The translations under genes were made by a program, and so were the position numbers. This document shows, in pieces, positions 1-8,675 of a stretch of DNA of 64,000 nucleotides. Each line of letters begins with the position of its first letter. Positions within the stretch are counted from its first letter, which is position 1. The notes beneath the pieces are model-generated. The model worked only from the letters and a program-made list of their open reading frames with translations. It did not search any database and was not told the origin of the DNA. Location: the NCBI GenBank assembly GCA_965208275.1, contig OZ242331.1, positions 2,542,001 through 2,606,000 of the forward strand, in the 5' to 3' direction. The DNA comes from Bin5 sp022827195. Its GTDB lineage: Bacteria; Chloroflexota; Anaerolineae; Caldilineales; Caldilineaceae.

Positions 1-271
1 GCGTTGCGGTTGGCGGCTCGGGCGTCGGCGTGTCGGTTGGCGGAACCGGCGTCGGCGTGTCGGTCGGCGGCACCGGCGTATCGGTCGGCGGTACCGGTGT
101 ATCCGTCGGCGGCGGCGGCTCTGGCGTAGCGGTCGGCTGCGCCCGTCGAAAGATATTGCAACTGGTGATTGCAAAGGCCAAGACCACTGCCATCAGAACG
201 ACCCAGTATGATGACTTCCGGGGTACAAGCCGGCTCAACCATCTGGTTCGTTCAACTCTCGAGTTCTGCAT
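1..271 (-). CDS. Lipoprotein with Pro/Thr-rich repeat tail (5' part only)
   Basis: The gene reads leftward off the window edge, so only its first ~90 residues are visible. The start ATG at 271 has a GGAGG ribosome site at 278-282. The N-terminus is basic, followed by a hydrophobic stretch (about residues 22-37) ending in I-T-S-C, a good lipobox with Cys38 as the lipidation site. After a short basic patch the chain becomes a low-complexity repeat built on P-P-T-D-T-P-V/T, an extracytoplasmic spacer seen in many Chloroflexota surface proteins. It begins 21 bases after the kinase stop codon, so the two genes are probably cotranscribed. The functional domain lies outside the window, so no function can be given. 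Confidence 0.75.
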   Translation of the reverse strand, partial: MQNSRVERTRWLSRLVPRKSSYWVVLMAVVLAFAITSCNIFRRAQPTATPEPPPPTDTPVPPTDTPVPPTDTPTPVPPTDTPTPEPPTAT

Positions 272-292
272 CGTAATCCTCCATTTGGATAG

Positions 293-2395
293 TTAGAGCC
301 GCAACTGCGACTTCAGGAAAATGTGTGTTTCTTCTTCTCCACTACTGTAGCTGAGCCAAATAAGCAGCCCTCCATCAAATGATTGCAGAACACCTTGTGT
401 TTGTGTTGGTAGTCCGGTCGCCCAACCCAAAGCCTCTCTTATATAAGGGCTATCGTCCCAGATCTTGCCAATCCCGCGTACGGGTTCGAAAAGCCCATCC
501 GCGGGCCCATCGGTCAACTCCAGGTCATCGGGCAGGCGTGTTTCCCCCTGCCAGCTATGTTCCCGCTGTTCCCATTCGTCGCTGTCGAAGTCTTTCAGGT
601 CACTGTCGAAATCAATATAGACGGTAGGCCTATCCAGTCGAGCCAAAGCCATACCAAACTGGAATTCCTGGATTTCAAAATCCGGGTACGAAGGGTCGTT
701 CGGATCGAGAGACTTAGACGGGTCAGTGGGCACGCCATTAGGACAGCCCAACTTTTCAGCTACGTCCTGTTTTTCGCTTAGAAAAGACTCGAATTCAGCG
801 GCAATCTTGTAGGGGCAAGTGTCGAGAAGGCCTTCTTCCAGCGCGGCGGGCGCTTCACTTTTGTCCTGCAACGGCGCAGCGGTATCAGAATTGGTTTCAA
901 CGGCTGCCTCGGGCGCGGCGGCGCTGTCGGTCGATTCGGTAGGTGAATCGGCTGCAGGTGAAGAAGATGGAAGGACGGCCAGTGCAGCGGCATCGGTGGT
1001 CCCGGCGGGCGCAGGGCTCCGAGGTATTTGCCTTGCGGCAAACAGTCCGATGAGTACCACGAGCGCAACAATCAGAAGGCTGCCAGCGACGGCGCAAGTC
1101 AGAGGCGGGCGCGGGCGCGTCGGGGGAGGCGGTAGGCCCTTTTCGTGCGGCGCAGCCCTGATAGGGAGAGCGGTGTCCTCCCTTTCATCGCCGGCGGGCA
1201 CAATTACCGTATCGGTGGTGATCTGTCGCGGCGGCGGAAGTCCAACCGACGTGAGCGATACAAGCGTCAGGGTGGACGTCTGCTCGGCGAGACTGTTTTC
1301 CTGCGACAAAATGCGAACTGCGACGGCCGTCAGGGCGTCGGCCATCTCGCCGGCGTCTTCGTAGCGGTTTTCCGGCTCCTTTGCAAGGCTGCGGCGCAAT
1401 ACATCGACCAATTCTGGCGGTAGAGAGGCGAGCAGGTCATTTGGCAGTGAGAGCGGCGCGTAGACATGGGCGTGCAGAATCTGGGTTGTCGAGCCGGCAA
1501 ATGGCGGCCTGCCGACCAGACAGCGAAAGAGGACTGCTCCGAGCGAATAGATATCTGCCTTTCCGGTCACGGCGCGCGTGCCTGCGCACTGTTCGGGCGC
1601 CATGTAGGCGGGCGTACCAATTGTTCGGCCTTCGCTGGTCAGTTCAGGCGTATCCAGCGCGCGGGCGATGCCGAAATCGGAGAGCAGAGGCGCGACCGGT
1701 TGATCGGCAGCCATTCGGCCCGCTTCAGTTGTCAGATCGTTCGAAGAACCGTCGAGCAGCCGTTCAGCCTCGTGGACTGCAGAGGCGGCCAGCTCGTCTC
1801 GTTGCAGTATGCCGAAGGCATTGGGGTTGACCGGTCGCAGCAGGACATTGCTGGGTTTCACATCTCGATGGACGATTCCCTGTGAATGCGCGTAGTCGAG
1901 TGCCCGTGCGATCGGCGCAAGGAGGTTACAACTTTCCGCTGCGCTCAGCCGCTCGCGGCGGTTGAGAAGCTCGGAAAGACTGTCGCCTTCGACCAGTTCC
2001 ATCGCGATGTAGGCGCTGTCCTCGACGGTAGCATCTCCTACCTGGAGAGTCTGGACGATGTGCGGGTGCCGGAGGCCGGCGACCAAACGAGCTTCCTGGC
2101 GAAAACGGTCTCGCAGCGCGTGGTCGGCATTGGGCGACAGGAGCTTCAGCGCGACAAATCGTTCCTGGATTTGATCGTACGCCCGGTAGACGCTGGCGGC
2201 GCCGCCGCTGCCAAGACGGTCACCCAGCAGGAAGCGACCGATCCGCTGGTCGGTAGGCGCGGCGGTTTCCCCGTCAGCCGGGGAATTTGGGGGCATTTGG
2301 CCTAATTCCCCAGTTCGTTCATCGCTCTTGTATTCAGATTCCTGGCTTTCGTTTCGCTCGGCCAAGCCGGCAGAATCCTTCGTTTCAGGTACCAT
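293..2395 (-). CDS. Transmembrane Ser/Thr protein kinase (PknB-like)
   Basis: A Hanks-type kinase occupies residues ~53-360. It has a Gly-rich loop (L-G-S-G-G-A-A, 61-67), Lys84 in V-A-L-K, the catalytic H-R-D-V-K (176-180, Asp178), D-F-G at 240-242 and the A-P-E motif near 267. Between the catalytic loop and DFG there are about 60 residues where kinases normally have 15-20, so an insert of roughly 45 residues (~190-235) sits beside the active site. A single membrane segment (~434-454) follows, then an Ala/Ser/Thr/Pro linker and an outer domain (~530-700) with L-G-C-P and G-W-A-T motifs that could be a sensor. It phosphorylates proteins on Ser/Thr. The FHA protein encoded divergently is a natural phospho-peptide reader for it (inference). 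Start ATG at 2395 has only a weak ribosome site. Confidence 0.93.
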   Translation of the reverse strand: MVPETKDSAGLAERNESQESEYKSDERTGELGQMPPNSPADGETAAPTDQRIGRFLLGDRLGSGGAASVYRAYDQIQERFVALKLLSPNADHALRDRFRQEARLVAGLRHPHIVQTLQVGDATVEDSAYIAMELVEGDSLSELLNRRERLSAAESCNLLAPIARALDYAHSQGIVHRDVKPSNVLLRPVNPNAFGILQRDELAASAVHEAERLLDGSSNDLTTEAGRMAADQPVAPLLSDFGIARALDTPELTSEGRTIGTPAYMAPEQCAGTRAVTGKADIYSLGAVLFRCLVGRPPFAGSTTQILHAHVYAPLSLPNDLLASLPPELVDVLRRSLAKEPENRYEDAGEMADALTAVAVRILSQENSLAEQTSTLTLVSLTSVGLPPPRQITTDTVIVPAGDEREDTALPIRAAPHEKGLPPPPTRPRPPLTCAVAGSLLIVALVVLIGLFAARQIPRSPAPAGTTDAAALAVLPSSSPAADSPTESTDSAAAPEAAVETNSDTAAPLQDKSEAPAALEEGLLDTCPYKIAAEFESFLSEKQDVAEKLGCPNGVPTDPSKSLDPNDPSYPDFEIQEFQFGMALARLDRPTVYIDFDSDLKDFDSDEWEQREHSWQGETRLPDDLELTDGPADGLFEPVRGIGKIWDDSPYIREALGWATGLPTQTQGVLQSFDGGLLIWLSYSSGEEETHIFLKSQLRL

Positions 2396-2881
2396 TTCGG
2401 TTCGGCTTCTTCACCTGCTTCTGCAGTCCGCGCCCTTCTCTTTCCCTGCCAGGGGTTCTGCGCCGCAGGCTTACCTGCGTTGCGGCAGGCAACTAGAACT
2501 GGGAGTCTAGGACGGAACCGACATTGCTGCCCACAATCGGCGGCGCAGCAGATTACTCATTGCCACCAAGGCTGGCACGTCAACGTTGACGAAGGCCGAA
2601 ATGGGCGAGAGAGTTGATGAACTGCCTATGGCGTAATATAATACCAGACTATAGGGAATAGGGAAACAGCCGTTGGGACGCATTGCCGCAGTTTTGGAGC
2701 CGATCTCGTCGAAGTATCCGGAGTAGTTGAGCGGTATCCGCCATTGCGTAATCTGTAAACCGGCCAAGTCGTTAAGGTGGATCGTAAAGCGGGGAGGCCT
2801 TGCGATTGGGGCGCCGTTGAGCGGTGGGAAGAGGGCTGCAATGCCTCGCCCTGCCGGTCGAACTGAGGAGCAATCGAGCGC
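2396..2881. other. Divergent intergenic region between kinase and FHA regulator
   Basis: This 486-base gap separates the leftward kinase from the rightward FHA gene. It holds a sigma70-type promoter facing right (annotated separately) and leaves an unusually long leader of about 230 bases before the FHA start codon. Open frames exist on the minus strand across 2507-3022, but they run antisense into the FHA gene and show no recognisable domain, so I do not call them. I see no clear promoter for the kinase. Confidence 0.5.
2614..2642 (+). promoter_or_regulatory. Sigma70-type promoter for the FHA regulator
   Basis: TTGATG (2614-2619) and a perfect TATAAT (2637-2642) are separated by 17 bases. 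The predicted transcript would start near 2649 and carry a ~230-base untranslated leader before the GTG at 2882. Confidence 0.5.
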
Positions 2882-3538
2882 GTGAGTCAGAACGCCAGGT
2901 TGGTCTGCCTGAGCGGACCGGATGCGGGCACCGAATACGAACTCTCCAAGGAGGTTTTTGTCATCGGGCGCTCTCCGGGCGCCGACATCAACATCAACGA
3001 CAGTTTCGCCAGCCGGCAGCACGCTGAACTACACTTTATTGACAGCGCTTACCGCCTTCGGGATCTTGAAAGCAAGAACGGCGTGTTCGTCAACGGCAGC
3101 CGAATGGCGCCCGGCGCGACGGCATGGCTTGAGGATGGTGACGCGCTCCAATTCGCCTCTACACGCTTCCGCTTCCACGACCCGTCGGCTACGATTACCG
3201 CCCCCTTTATCGAGGCATTGCCAGAGTCCGGCCTGCGCGTGGAACCCGCTACGAGGCAGGTATTGGTCGATGGGAAGGTCCTAGTCCCTCCGCTGAGTGT
3301 AAAGCAGTTCGATTTGCTCTGGTATCTCTATCAGAATCGCGGTCGCGTGGTCAGCAAAGATGAACTGGCCAAGCAGATTTGGTCGGAGGTTAGCGGCGAC
3401 GTATACGACGCCAGCATCGACCGTATGGTGAGCAGGGTGCGCAACCGCATAGACACTGTCCAGGGAGCCAGGGAAGCGTCGCAGTCCCGGTTTATCGTCA
3501 CTGTGCGCGGCTATGGGTACCAGCTTACCGATAAGTAG
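2882..3538 (+). CDS. FHA domain / winged-helix DNA-binding regulator
   Basis: The 218-residue protein starts at GTG 2882, with GAGGAG 12-17 bases upstream. The N-terminal half is a forkhead-associated domain: G-R at 29-30, S-R-Q-H at 44-47 and N-G-V-F-V-N-G at 66-72 are the phosphothreonine-binding signatures. The C-terminal half (~118-218) is an OmpR/PhoB-type winged helix, with E-L-A-K-Q-I-W, a recognition helix around S-I-D-R-M-V-S-R-V-R and the terminal G-Y-G-Y wing. There is no receiver domain, so activity is probably set by binding a phosphorylated partner instead of by Asp phosphorylation. The divergent Ser/Thr kinase is the obvious candidate upstream component (inference). Length and architecture match other FHA-wHTH proteins. 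Confidence 0.9.
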   Translation: MSQNARLVCLSGPDAGTEYELSKEVFVIGRSPGADININDSFASRQHAELHFIDSAYRLRDLESKNGVFVNGSRMAPGATAWLEDGDALQFASTRFRFHDPSATITAPFIEALPESGLRVEPATRQVLVDGKVLVPPLSVKQFDLLWYLYQNRGRVVSKDELAKQIWSEVSGDVYDASIDRMVSRVRNRIDTVQGAREASQSRFIVTVRGYGYQLTDK

Positions 3539-3777
3539 CCGGCCCTCCATCCTCTCTAGAGTCTCGACAAGACCCAAGAACTACAGGATAAGTTTGCGAG
3601 AGGGGTCCGCCTCTCTCGCGATTGCGTGATACGAAATCAGGATCGTAGGCGAACGGTCCGGTTTGTGTTGCAGAATGTTCAGACTTCGGCCATTCCCATG
3701 GCGTATCTTTTAGCCGTTGCTACTTTTGCCGCCTCCTTTGGGCGGCCGGACAGCCCGGCTAGTGAAAGGATATCCCG

Positions 3778-4437
3778 ATGGCCCCAAGTCATGATGCAAT
3801 CGCATTGGACCGTGAAGAGTTCGTTTCCGCGGCTGGTCGAGGAGAAATCGACGCCGCGATGTCGTCTCCAAATGCTCTAGTTCCCGCAGCCAGAGCTGGG
3901 GACGAGAGGGCGTTTCAGGGCTTGGTCGAGGCATATTGGGGCCAGGCGGCGCGTTTGGCTGGGAGCATTATGAGGTCGGAAGAGGCCGCAGCCGATGCGG
4001 TGCAAGAGGCGCTGATCAAAGTCCACCAAGCTATGCCACGTTTCAAGGATGGCAATTTTCGCGGATGGCTGATGCGGATCGTGACCAACACTTGCTACGA
4101 CCACCTACGCGGTCAGAAACGCCAAGATGCAGTCAGCCTGGACCGGCTGTTGGAAGAGTCGGAATTGGAGACGCCCGACCGACGCATTGAACATGATCCA
4201 GTGGGTCGCGCTTTGCGTCGCGAGCGATTGGAGGTTCTTAGCGGCATGGTCAAGCGGCTGCCAGCCTGGTATCGAGACGTGGTGATTCTGGTAGACATCC
4301 ACGGGTGCGACTACGCGGAGGCCGCGGCGATTCTGGAGCTGCCGCGCGGCACGGTCAAATCCCGCTTGAGCCGGGCCCGCGCCAGCTTGCGCGACCGGTT
4401 GCTGGCTACAGACTTGCTTGACCAGCCGCGCGATTGA
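3778..4437 (+). CDS. ECF-type RNA polymerase sigma factor
   Basis: The start ATG is preceded by GAAAGGA about ten bases upstream. Region 2 (about residues 45-115) contains the conserved A-D-A-V-Q-E-A-L-I-K-V segment and R-G-W-L-M-R-I-V-T-N. Region 4 (about 150-205) contains Y-A-E-A-A-A-I-L and the helix-turn-helix R-G-T-V-K-S-R-L-S-R-A-R. The protein is 219 residues, slightly long for an ECF factor because of a ~30-residue N-terminal tail. No anti-sigma gene follows; the next gene is convergent. Control may therefore come from the neighbouring kinase/FHA block or from an anti-sigma elsewhere (inference). Confidence 0.92.
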   Translation: MAPSHDAIALDREEFVSAAGRGEIDAAMSSPNALVPAARAGDERAFQGLVEAYWGQAARLAGSIMRSEEAAADAVQEALIKVHQAMPRFKDGNFRGWLMRIVTNTCYDHLRGQKRQDAVSLDRLLEESELETPDRRIEHDPVGRALRRERLEVLSGMVKRLPAWYRDVVILVDIHGCDYAEAAAILELPRGTVKSRLSRARASLRDRLLATDLLDQPRD

Positions 4438-4485
4438 CGTCTACCTTGGCCCACGGACGACAAGGGGAGGCGAGTACGCCGCGCC

Positions 4486-5646
4486 CTAGCCCAATTCGCG
4501 GATAGCTGAAGAAAGCCGCTGGATGTCTGACTCGTCATTGAAGAAGTGCGAGGAGACGCGCAGGAGCGTAGGGTCCGGAACGGAGCGGATCAGGACGCCT
4601 GCTTGTGCCAGACTCTCAACTGCCGCGTCGGGCGCGACGCCGTCGATCGTAAAGCTCGTCAGGCCGGCGTGCGTTGGTGTGTCGACGATACGGACCGAGG
4701 GTATAGCGGCGAGCGCGGCGCGCATCTGACGTGTGATCGTCTGGGTTCGCTCGAAGACCCAGTCCAGGCCCAGCTGCTCCAGCCACTGCAGGCCGTTGAA
4801 CATCCCCGCGATCGCGGGACGGTAAGTCGTGCCCACTTCATAACGTTTGGCGCCTGCGGGCGGCAGGAAAATTCCCGTCTCGTCGAAAGCGTCACCACTT
4901 CGCAGGCTAGGATAGCCGACATAGGTCTGAAGCAGTTCCCCCAGCCGGATTCTGTTGACGTAGAGAGCGCCAATGCCCTCCGGCCCGCAAAGCCACTTCT
5001 GTCCCGGAATAGCGTAGAAATCGGCGTTAAGGGCCTCCATATCGAGCCGCATCGCGCCGCCCGACTGGGCACCGTCAACCGCGATCAGGCCGCCATGCGC
5101 GTGTACGAGCGCGGCGAGCCGCTCAATTGGCAGAATGACTCCAGTTTTCCACGAGACGTGGGTGACCGACACAAGCTTCGTGCGGGGACCGATGGCGCGA
5201 TCAAATTTGTCTACGATTGCATCTTCATCGTCGTCCAAACTGAGGGGCACGACACGCACGACCAGATGGAAACGCCGGGCGACAGCATAGACCGGCAACA
5301 GCCCGCCGGGATGCTCCCACGAGTTGGTAACGATCTCATCGCCGGGACGGTACTGAACGCCCCAGGTGGCGATGTTCATACCGTCGGTCGTGTGATGGGT
5401 CAGGGCAACTTCGTCGTCTGCGCAACCCAGCACGCGAGCAAAGCTGTTCCTCAGCGCGGACGCAGTGGCCTGGTTGGCTTCGCCGACGCTGAAATTGAGA
5501 CGACCACCATTGAGCTGTTGATTGTTGGCCTCTTCGATCGCGGCAGCTGCCGCGCGACTGAGCGGCCCGTAGGAGCCGGTGTTCAGATAAGCCGCGTCAA
5601 GTGCTGCCGGCAACTCATTTCTGACTTTGTTTAGGTCGGGTGCCAT
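4486..5646 (-). CDS. Class V PLP aminotransferase (cysteine desulfurase / epimerase-like)
   Basis: The 386-residue fold-type I PLP enzyme has the T-T-D-G-M-N phosphate-binding segment near residue 85, A-V-D-G-A-Q around 195 (Asp contacts the pyridine N) and the Schiff-base lysine in G-Q-K-W-L-C-G-P. It resembles the SufS/isopenicillin-N-epimerase branch. There is no obvious conserved catalytic Cys loop of a true SufS and no suf genes nearby, so a selenocysteine/cysteine lyase-like or other amine-handling role is equally possible. It is convergent with the sigma factor (48-base gap, no clear terminator hairpin). Confidence 0.85.
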   Translation of the reverse strand: MAPDLNKVRNELPAALDAAYLNTGSYGPLSRAAAAAIEEANNQQLNGGRLNFSVGEANQATASALRNSFARVLGCADDEVALTHHTTDGMNIATWGVQYRPGDEIVTNSWEHPGGLLPVYAVARRFHLVVRVVPLSLDDDEDAIVDKFDRAIGPRTKLVSVTHVSWKTGVILPIERLAALVHAHGGLIAVDGAQSGGAMRLDMEALNADFYAIPGQKWLCGPEGIGALYVNRIRLGELLQTYVGYPSLRSGDAFDETGIFLPPAGAKRYEVGTTYRPAIAGMFNGLQWLEQLGLDWVFERTQTITRQMRAALAAIPSVRIVDTPTHAGLTSFTIDGVAPDAAVESLAQAGVLIRSVPDPTLLRVSSHFFNDESDIQRLSSAIRELG

Positions 5647-5716
5647 TTCGCTTTCTCGCTCTATGTCTAAAATTCTCGCCGCCGAAGTTCTGCTGATTTC
5701 GCCGGCCTATTTTCGC

Positions 5717-6637
5717 TCAGCCCGAAAAGGCCCACTGGCCGGGTCCATGTGATTCCAAATAGAGGTCAACTGCCGATTCGGGGTTACTGCGCAGTTTCGA
5801 GGGCTGGTCGCGCAGCCACTGCGGAAAGTCACTGATCCAGGGAAGACCGTCCTCGAGCGTGCGCAGCATCAACTTGGTTACGGCCTCGCTCGCAGCCGAT
5901 TGCCCGCTGGTATGGAAGGCGCGCACGAGCCGGTCGCGGTCATAATCCAGTTGGCGCAATTGGGGCTGCCAACTGGATTCCCCGTTCTCCTCGACCAGAT
6001 CCAGGAGGAGATAGTGGGCGCGCGGGTCGCCGTTGTAAGGGACGCCTACACTGCCGGGATTCAGGACTCGTTGCCGCGCGTTTCGCTCAGGGCCATCAGC
6101 CGACGCCACACGTGGTCCGTCGATGGTTCGATCCAAGGGCTGGTGGGTGTGGCCGCAGAGGATGACCGGCTCGTCGTAGACAGCGATGGAGGCGGCAATG
6201 GCACCGTGATCGGCCGCCGGGGTGATGCCGGAGAACGGGTCGCCCGGCAGACCGTGAAACAGCCGCAATGGCGGCGCATCATCGATTTCTATCAGCAGGT
6301 CATGCGGGAGATTAAGAAGGTAGTGAATGTCCTCTGGACGCAACTGTTCCCAAGTCCAATGGACAATAGGAAAACGGTTGCGCTCGTTGAAGACCGGCCA
6401 GCAGTCCGGCGTGTGCAGCAGTGAGATGACAAGATCATGGTTGCCCTGCACCGAGAGCCACCCGCGCTGGCGTACGATGTCCAACACCTCCTGCGTCCAA
6501 GGGCAGCGGTTAATCAGATCGCCCAGGAGGAAAACTGCGTCCGGCGACTTCCGGTCGATGTCATCGATAACGACTTCGAACGCGGGCAGGTTACCGTGAA
6601 TGTCGCCCAGAATGGCGAGACGCAATGGGCGGTTCAT
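5717..6637 (-). CDS. Calcineurin-like metallophosphoesterase (second of a pair)
   Basis: Dimetal phosphoesterase motifs occur in order: G-D-I-H-G-N (near residue 11), G-D-L-I-N (~40), G-N-H-D (~66), then C-G-H-T-H (~160) and N-P-G-S-V-G (~195). The arrangement resembles YfcE/diadenosine-tetraphosphatase-like enzymes. A ~90-residue helical C-terminal extension is shared with the upstream neighbour. The start ATG overlaps the stop of the neighbour by four bases (ATGA), which implies translational coupling. The substrate cannot be read from sequence: cyclic nucleotides, dinucleoside polyphosphates and phosphoproteins are all handled by this superfamily. Confidence 0.88.
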   Translation of the reverse strand: MNRPLRLAILGDIHGNLPAFEVVIDDIDRKSPDAVFLLGDLINRCPWTQEVLDIVRQRGWLSVQGNHDLVISLLHTPDCWPVFNERNRFPIVHWTWEQLRPEDIHYLLNLPHDLLIEIDDAPPLRLFHGLPGDPFSGITPAADHGAIAASIAVYDEPVILCGHTHQPLDRTIDGPRVASADGPERNARQRVLNPGSVGVPYNGDPRAHYLLLDLVEENGESSWQPQLRQLDYDRDRLVRAFHTSGQSAASEAVTKLMLRTLEDGLPWISDFPQWLRDQPSKLRSNPESAVDLYLESHGPGQWAFSG

Positions 6638-7650
6638 GTTGACAGCGCTGCCTTCAGCGGGTCTCTCTCATTCACAAAGGTTTCTCGTCCTGTGGCTTTG
6701 CGATAGGTGTCGAAAGAGTGTTTGATATCTTCGGCTTCTGGATCGTGTCCGTTCGACCTGCACCAGCGGAAAAACTGGATAATCTCCGGCTCGGCGGTCA
6801 CGAGCTCCCAATAGAACAGTAGGGCAATGGCCCCGCCTGCCTCCAGCAACCCCTCGCTGTGGAAGGCATCAAGTACAGGCCGGCGGTCGTATGGGACGCG
6901 CTGATGCTGCACTCTCCAGCCGCCCGGCTCCTCGCTTTCCAGAACAGAATCGAGCAAGGCAAACTGTGCGTGCGTATCGCCGTTGAGGGGCAGTCCGATG
7001 CTGCCGGGGTTGACCAGGTGCCAGTGGCGCTTTGCACCGTCCGGCTGACCAGCCAGCGGAACAATCTCTTCAGCAGGGAACTCTTGTTTCAGCAATGCTT
7101 TGCCCTCGTGCGGATCGGTCAACGGGTCTTCGAAATCGGGCTTGTAGAGATGCCGGTCCACCTGCACATGCGTATGCGCGGAGATGACGGTGCGCTCTTC
7201 AATATCTTCGATCTCCTGAATAGCCTTTTGTACCGGCATCGACTGGTAGAAGCCGACCCGGTTTCGTCCCGGTACGCCGTGGGCGACCCGAATAGGCTGG
7301 CAGCCTGGAAAACGCAGCAGAAGCTCGTCGGGCAGTGCGGCGAGATAGTTGGCCTGGTCGCTGCCGATACGTCTCACCAGCCAATGAAGAATGCCCCAGC
7401 GTTCGGCGTCGTCGGCGCCCTTGGGCGCCTTATCGGTGCCGTAGTCGAGCAGGTAGAACTCGTGGTTGCCGCGAACGACGGCCATATCGGCCGCCCGCAC
7501 CTGGTCGACCACGTAGTTGTTGAACGGCATCGGGTTGATCAAATCGCCGTTGAGAAGGACAAAATCGGGTTGCAGCCGCTCCAGTTCAGCCTGCACTGCC
7601 TGCAGCGCGGGTAGGTTTCCGTGAATATCGGCAAGGACGGCCAGTCGCAT
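6634..7650 (-). CDS. Calcineurin-like metallophosphoesterase (first of a pair)
   Basis: This 338-residue paralogue of the next gene carries the same ordered motifs: A-D-I-H-G-N, N-G-D-L-I-N, R-G-N-H-E, S-A-H-T-H and N-P-G-S-I-G-L. The Asp of the canonical GNHD/E site is Glu here. It has an insertion before the last motif that the downstream copy lacks (the segment with D-F-E-D-P-L-T-D-P). The pair clearly arose by tandem duplication and is still coupled by an ATGA overlap. The gene is divergent from the SRAP gene, with a 236-base gap in which I found no convincing promoter. Confidence 0.88.
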   Translation of the reverse strand: MRLAVLADIHGNLPALQAVQAELERLQPDFVLLNGDLINPMPFNNYVVDQVRAADMAVVRGNHEFYLLDYGTDKAPKGADDAERWGILHWLVRRIGSDQANYLAALPDELLLRFPGCQPIRVAHGVPGRNRVGFYQSMPVQKAIQEIEDIEERTVISAHTHVQVDRHLYKPDFEDPLTDPHEGKALLKQEFPAEEIVPLAGQPDGAKRHWHLVNPGSIGLPLNGDTHAQFALLDSVLESEEPGGWRVQHQRVPYDRRPVLDAFHSEGLLEAGGAIALLFYWELVTAEPEIIQFFRWCRSNGHDPEAEDIKHSFDTYRKATGRETFVNERDPLKAALST

Positions 7651-7886
7651 GAGATTGTAACCCTTGGGACGCAGACTCTCTGCGGGTTTCTGCCCGCTAT
7701 GCTAACCGCTGGCCACAAAACCGTCAAACGAAAGCGGCCTGTGAATGTCCTTGAAACACCTACGGCCAGCAGGCCTATACTGCAGTTTGAAGGTCACTTC
7801 AGTTGACAAGCGGGCTGCCAGTGGCTAAGATCGAAAACCGTTGCAGATGGGTTCAACACGGCTTGGAGCGATAGCTGGAGGGAACA

Positions 7887-8558
7887 ATGTGTGGCCGATT
7901 TGTCCTACGGGCCTCGCCGCAGAACTTGCAGACTCTGTTTGACCTTGCCGAGGCGCCTCCTGCGGCGCCGCGGTACAACATCGCGCCCACGCAACCTGTC
8001 CTGGCCGTGCGCGCGAATCCCCACGGGGGGCGGAGAGAGGCGACCTACTTAAACTGGGGTCTGGTCCCGTTCTGGGCCAAGGACCCCAAGATTGGAAGCC
8101 GCATGATCAACGCTCGTTCTGAGACAGCGGCGGACAAGCCATCGTTTCGCGCCGCGTTCAAGTACCGCCGCTGCATCGTCCCGGCCGACGGTTTCTTCGA
8201 GTGGAAAAAGGAGAACAACGCGAAACAGCCGTATCTGATCGGCCTGGAGTCGGGTGAAATCTTTGGCATTGCCGGCCTATGGGAGCACTGGGAGCAGGAT
8301 GGGTCGGTGATAGAGTCTTGCACGCTGCTGACAACGGATGCTAACGAGCAGATGGCGCCGCTACATCACCGGATGCCCGTAATTCTTGAGCCGCAGGACT
8401 TCGACGAATGGCTCGACCCTGCCGTGCAAAAGGCTGATCCGCTGCTGCACTTGATGCGGCCGCTCGGCGGTGAAGAACTCTGCGCATTCCCGGTCAGCAA
8501 GGTCGTCAACAACCCGCGAAATGACGAGCCCACCTGTGTAGAACCGCTTGAGCATTAG
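7887..8558 (+). CDS. SRAP/HMCES family abasic-site DNA-crosslinking protein (YedK-like)
   Basis: The sequence begins M-C-G-R-F; Cys2, exposed after Met removal, is the residue that in this family forms a thiazolidine link to abasic sites in single-stranded DNA. Other family signatures are R-Y-N-I-A-P-T-Q (~32), W-G-L-V-P-F-W (~54), I-N-A-R-S-E-T (~73), C-I-V-P-A-D-G-F-F-E-W with the catalytic Glu (~98) and the T-A/H-H-R-M-P segment (H-H-R-M-P-V, ~156). At 223 residues it is normal length. GGAGGG lies just upstream of ATG. It protects abasic sites at stalled forks. No SOS box was identified. Confidence 0.95.
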   Translation: MCGRFVLRASPQNLQTLFDLAEAPPAAPRYNIAPTQPVLAVRANPHGGRREATYLNWGLVPFWAKDPKIGSRMINARSETAADKPSFRAAFKYRRCIVPADGFFEWKKENNAKQPYLIGLESGEIFGIAGLWEHWEQDGSVIESCTLLTTDANEQMAPLHHRMPVILEPQDFDEWLDPAVQKADPLLHLMRPLGGEELCAFPVSKVVNNPRNDEPTCVEPLEH

Positions 8559-8675
8559 AGGGACGCCAATTGTCGCGCTGAGGCGGGTCAAAAGCAGATT
8601 TGCCGACTTGCCGGCAGGCCGCCAACGTTTCGGCCTGTTCCAACTCTCGAAGGACCATTGGGGTTATCGACGCCT

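Noticed and set aside
30..296. Gly/Val-rich plus-strand frame at the window start
   Set aside because: It is the complement of the Pro/Thr repeats of the lipoprotein, which has a lipobox and a good ribosome site.
2507..3022. Minus-strand frame of 171 codons overlapping the FHA gene
   Set aside because: No domain and it runs antisense through the FHA phosphopeptide-binding motifs.
7751..7781. Promoter TTGAAA / TATACT upstream of the SRAP gene
   Set aside because: The spacer is 19 bases, outside the normal range, and nothing else supports it.
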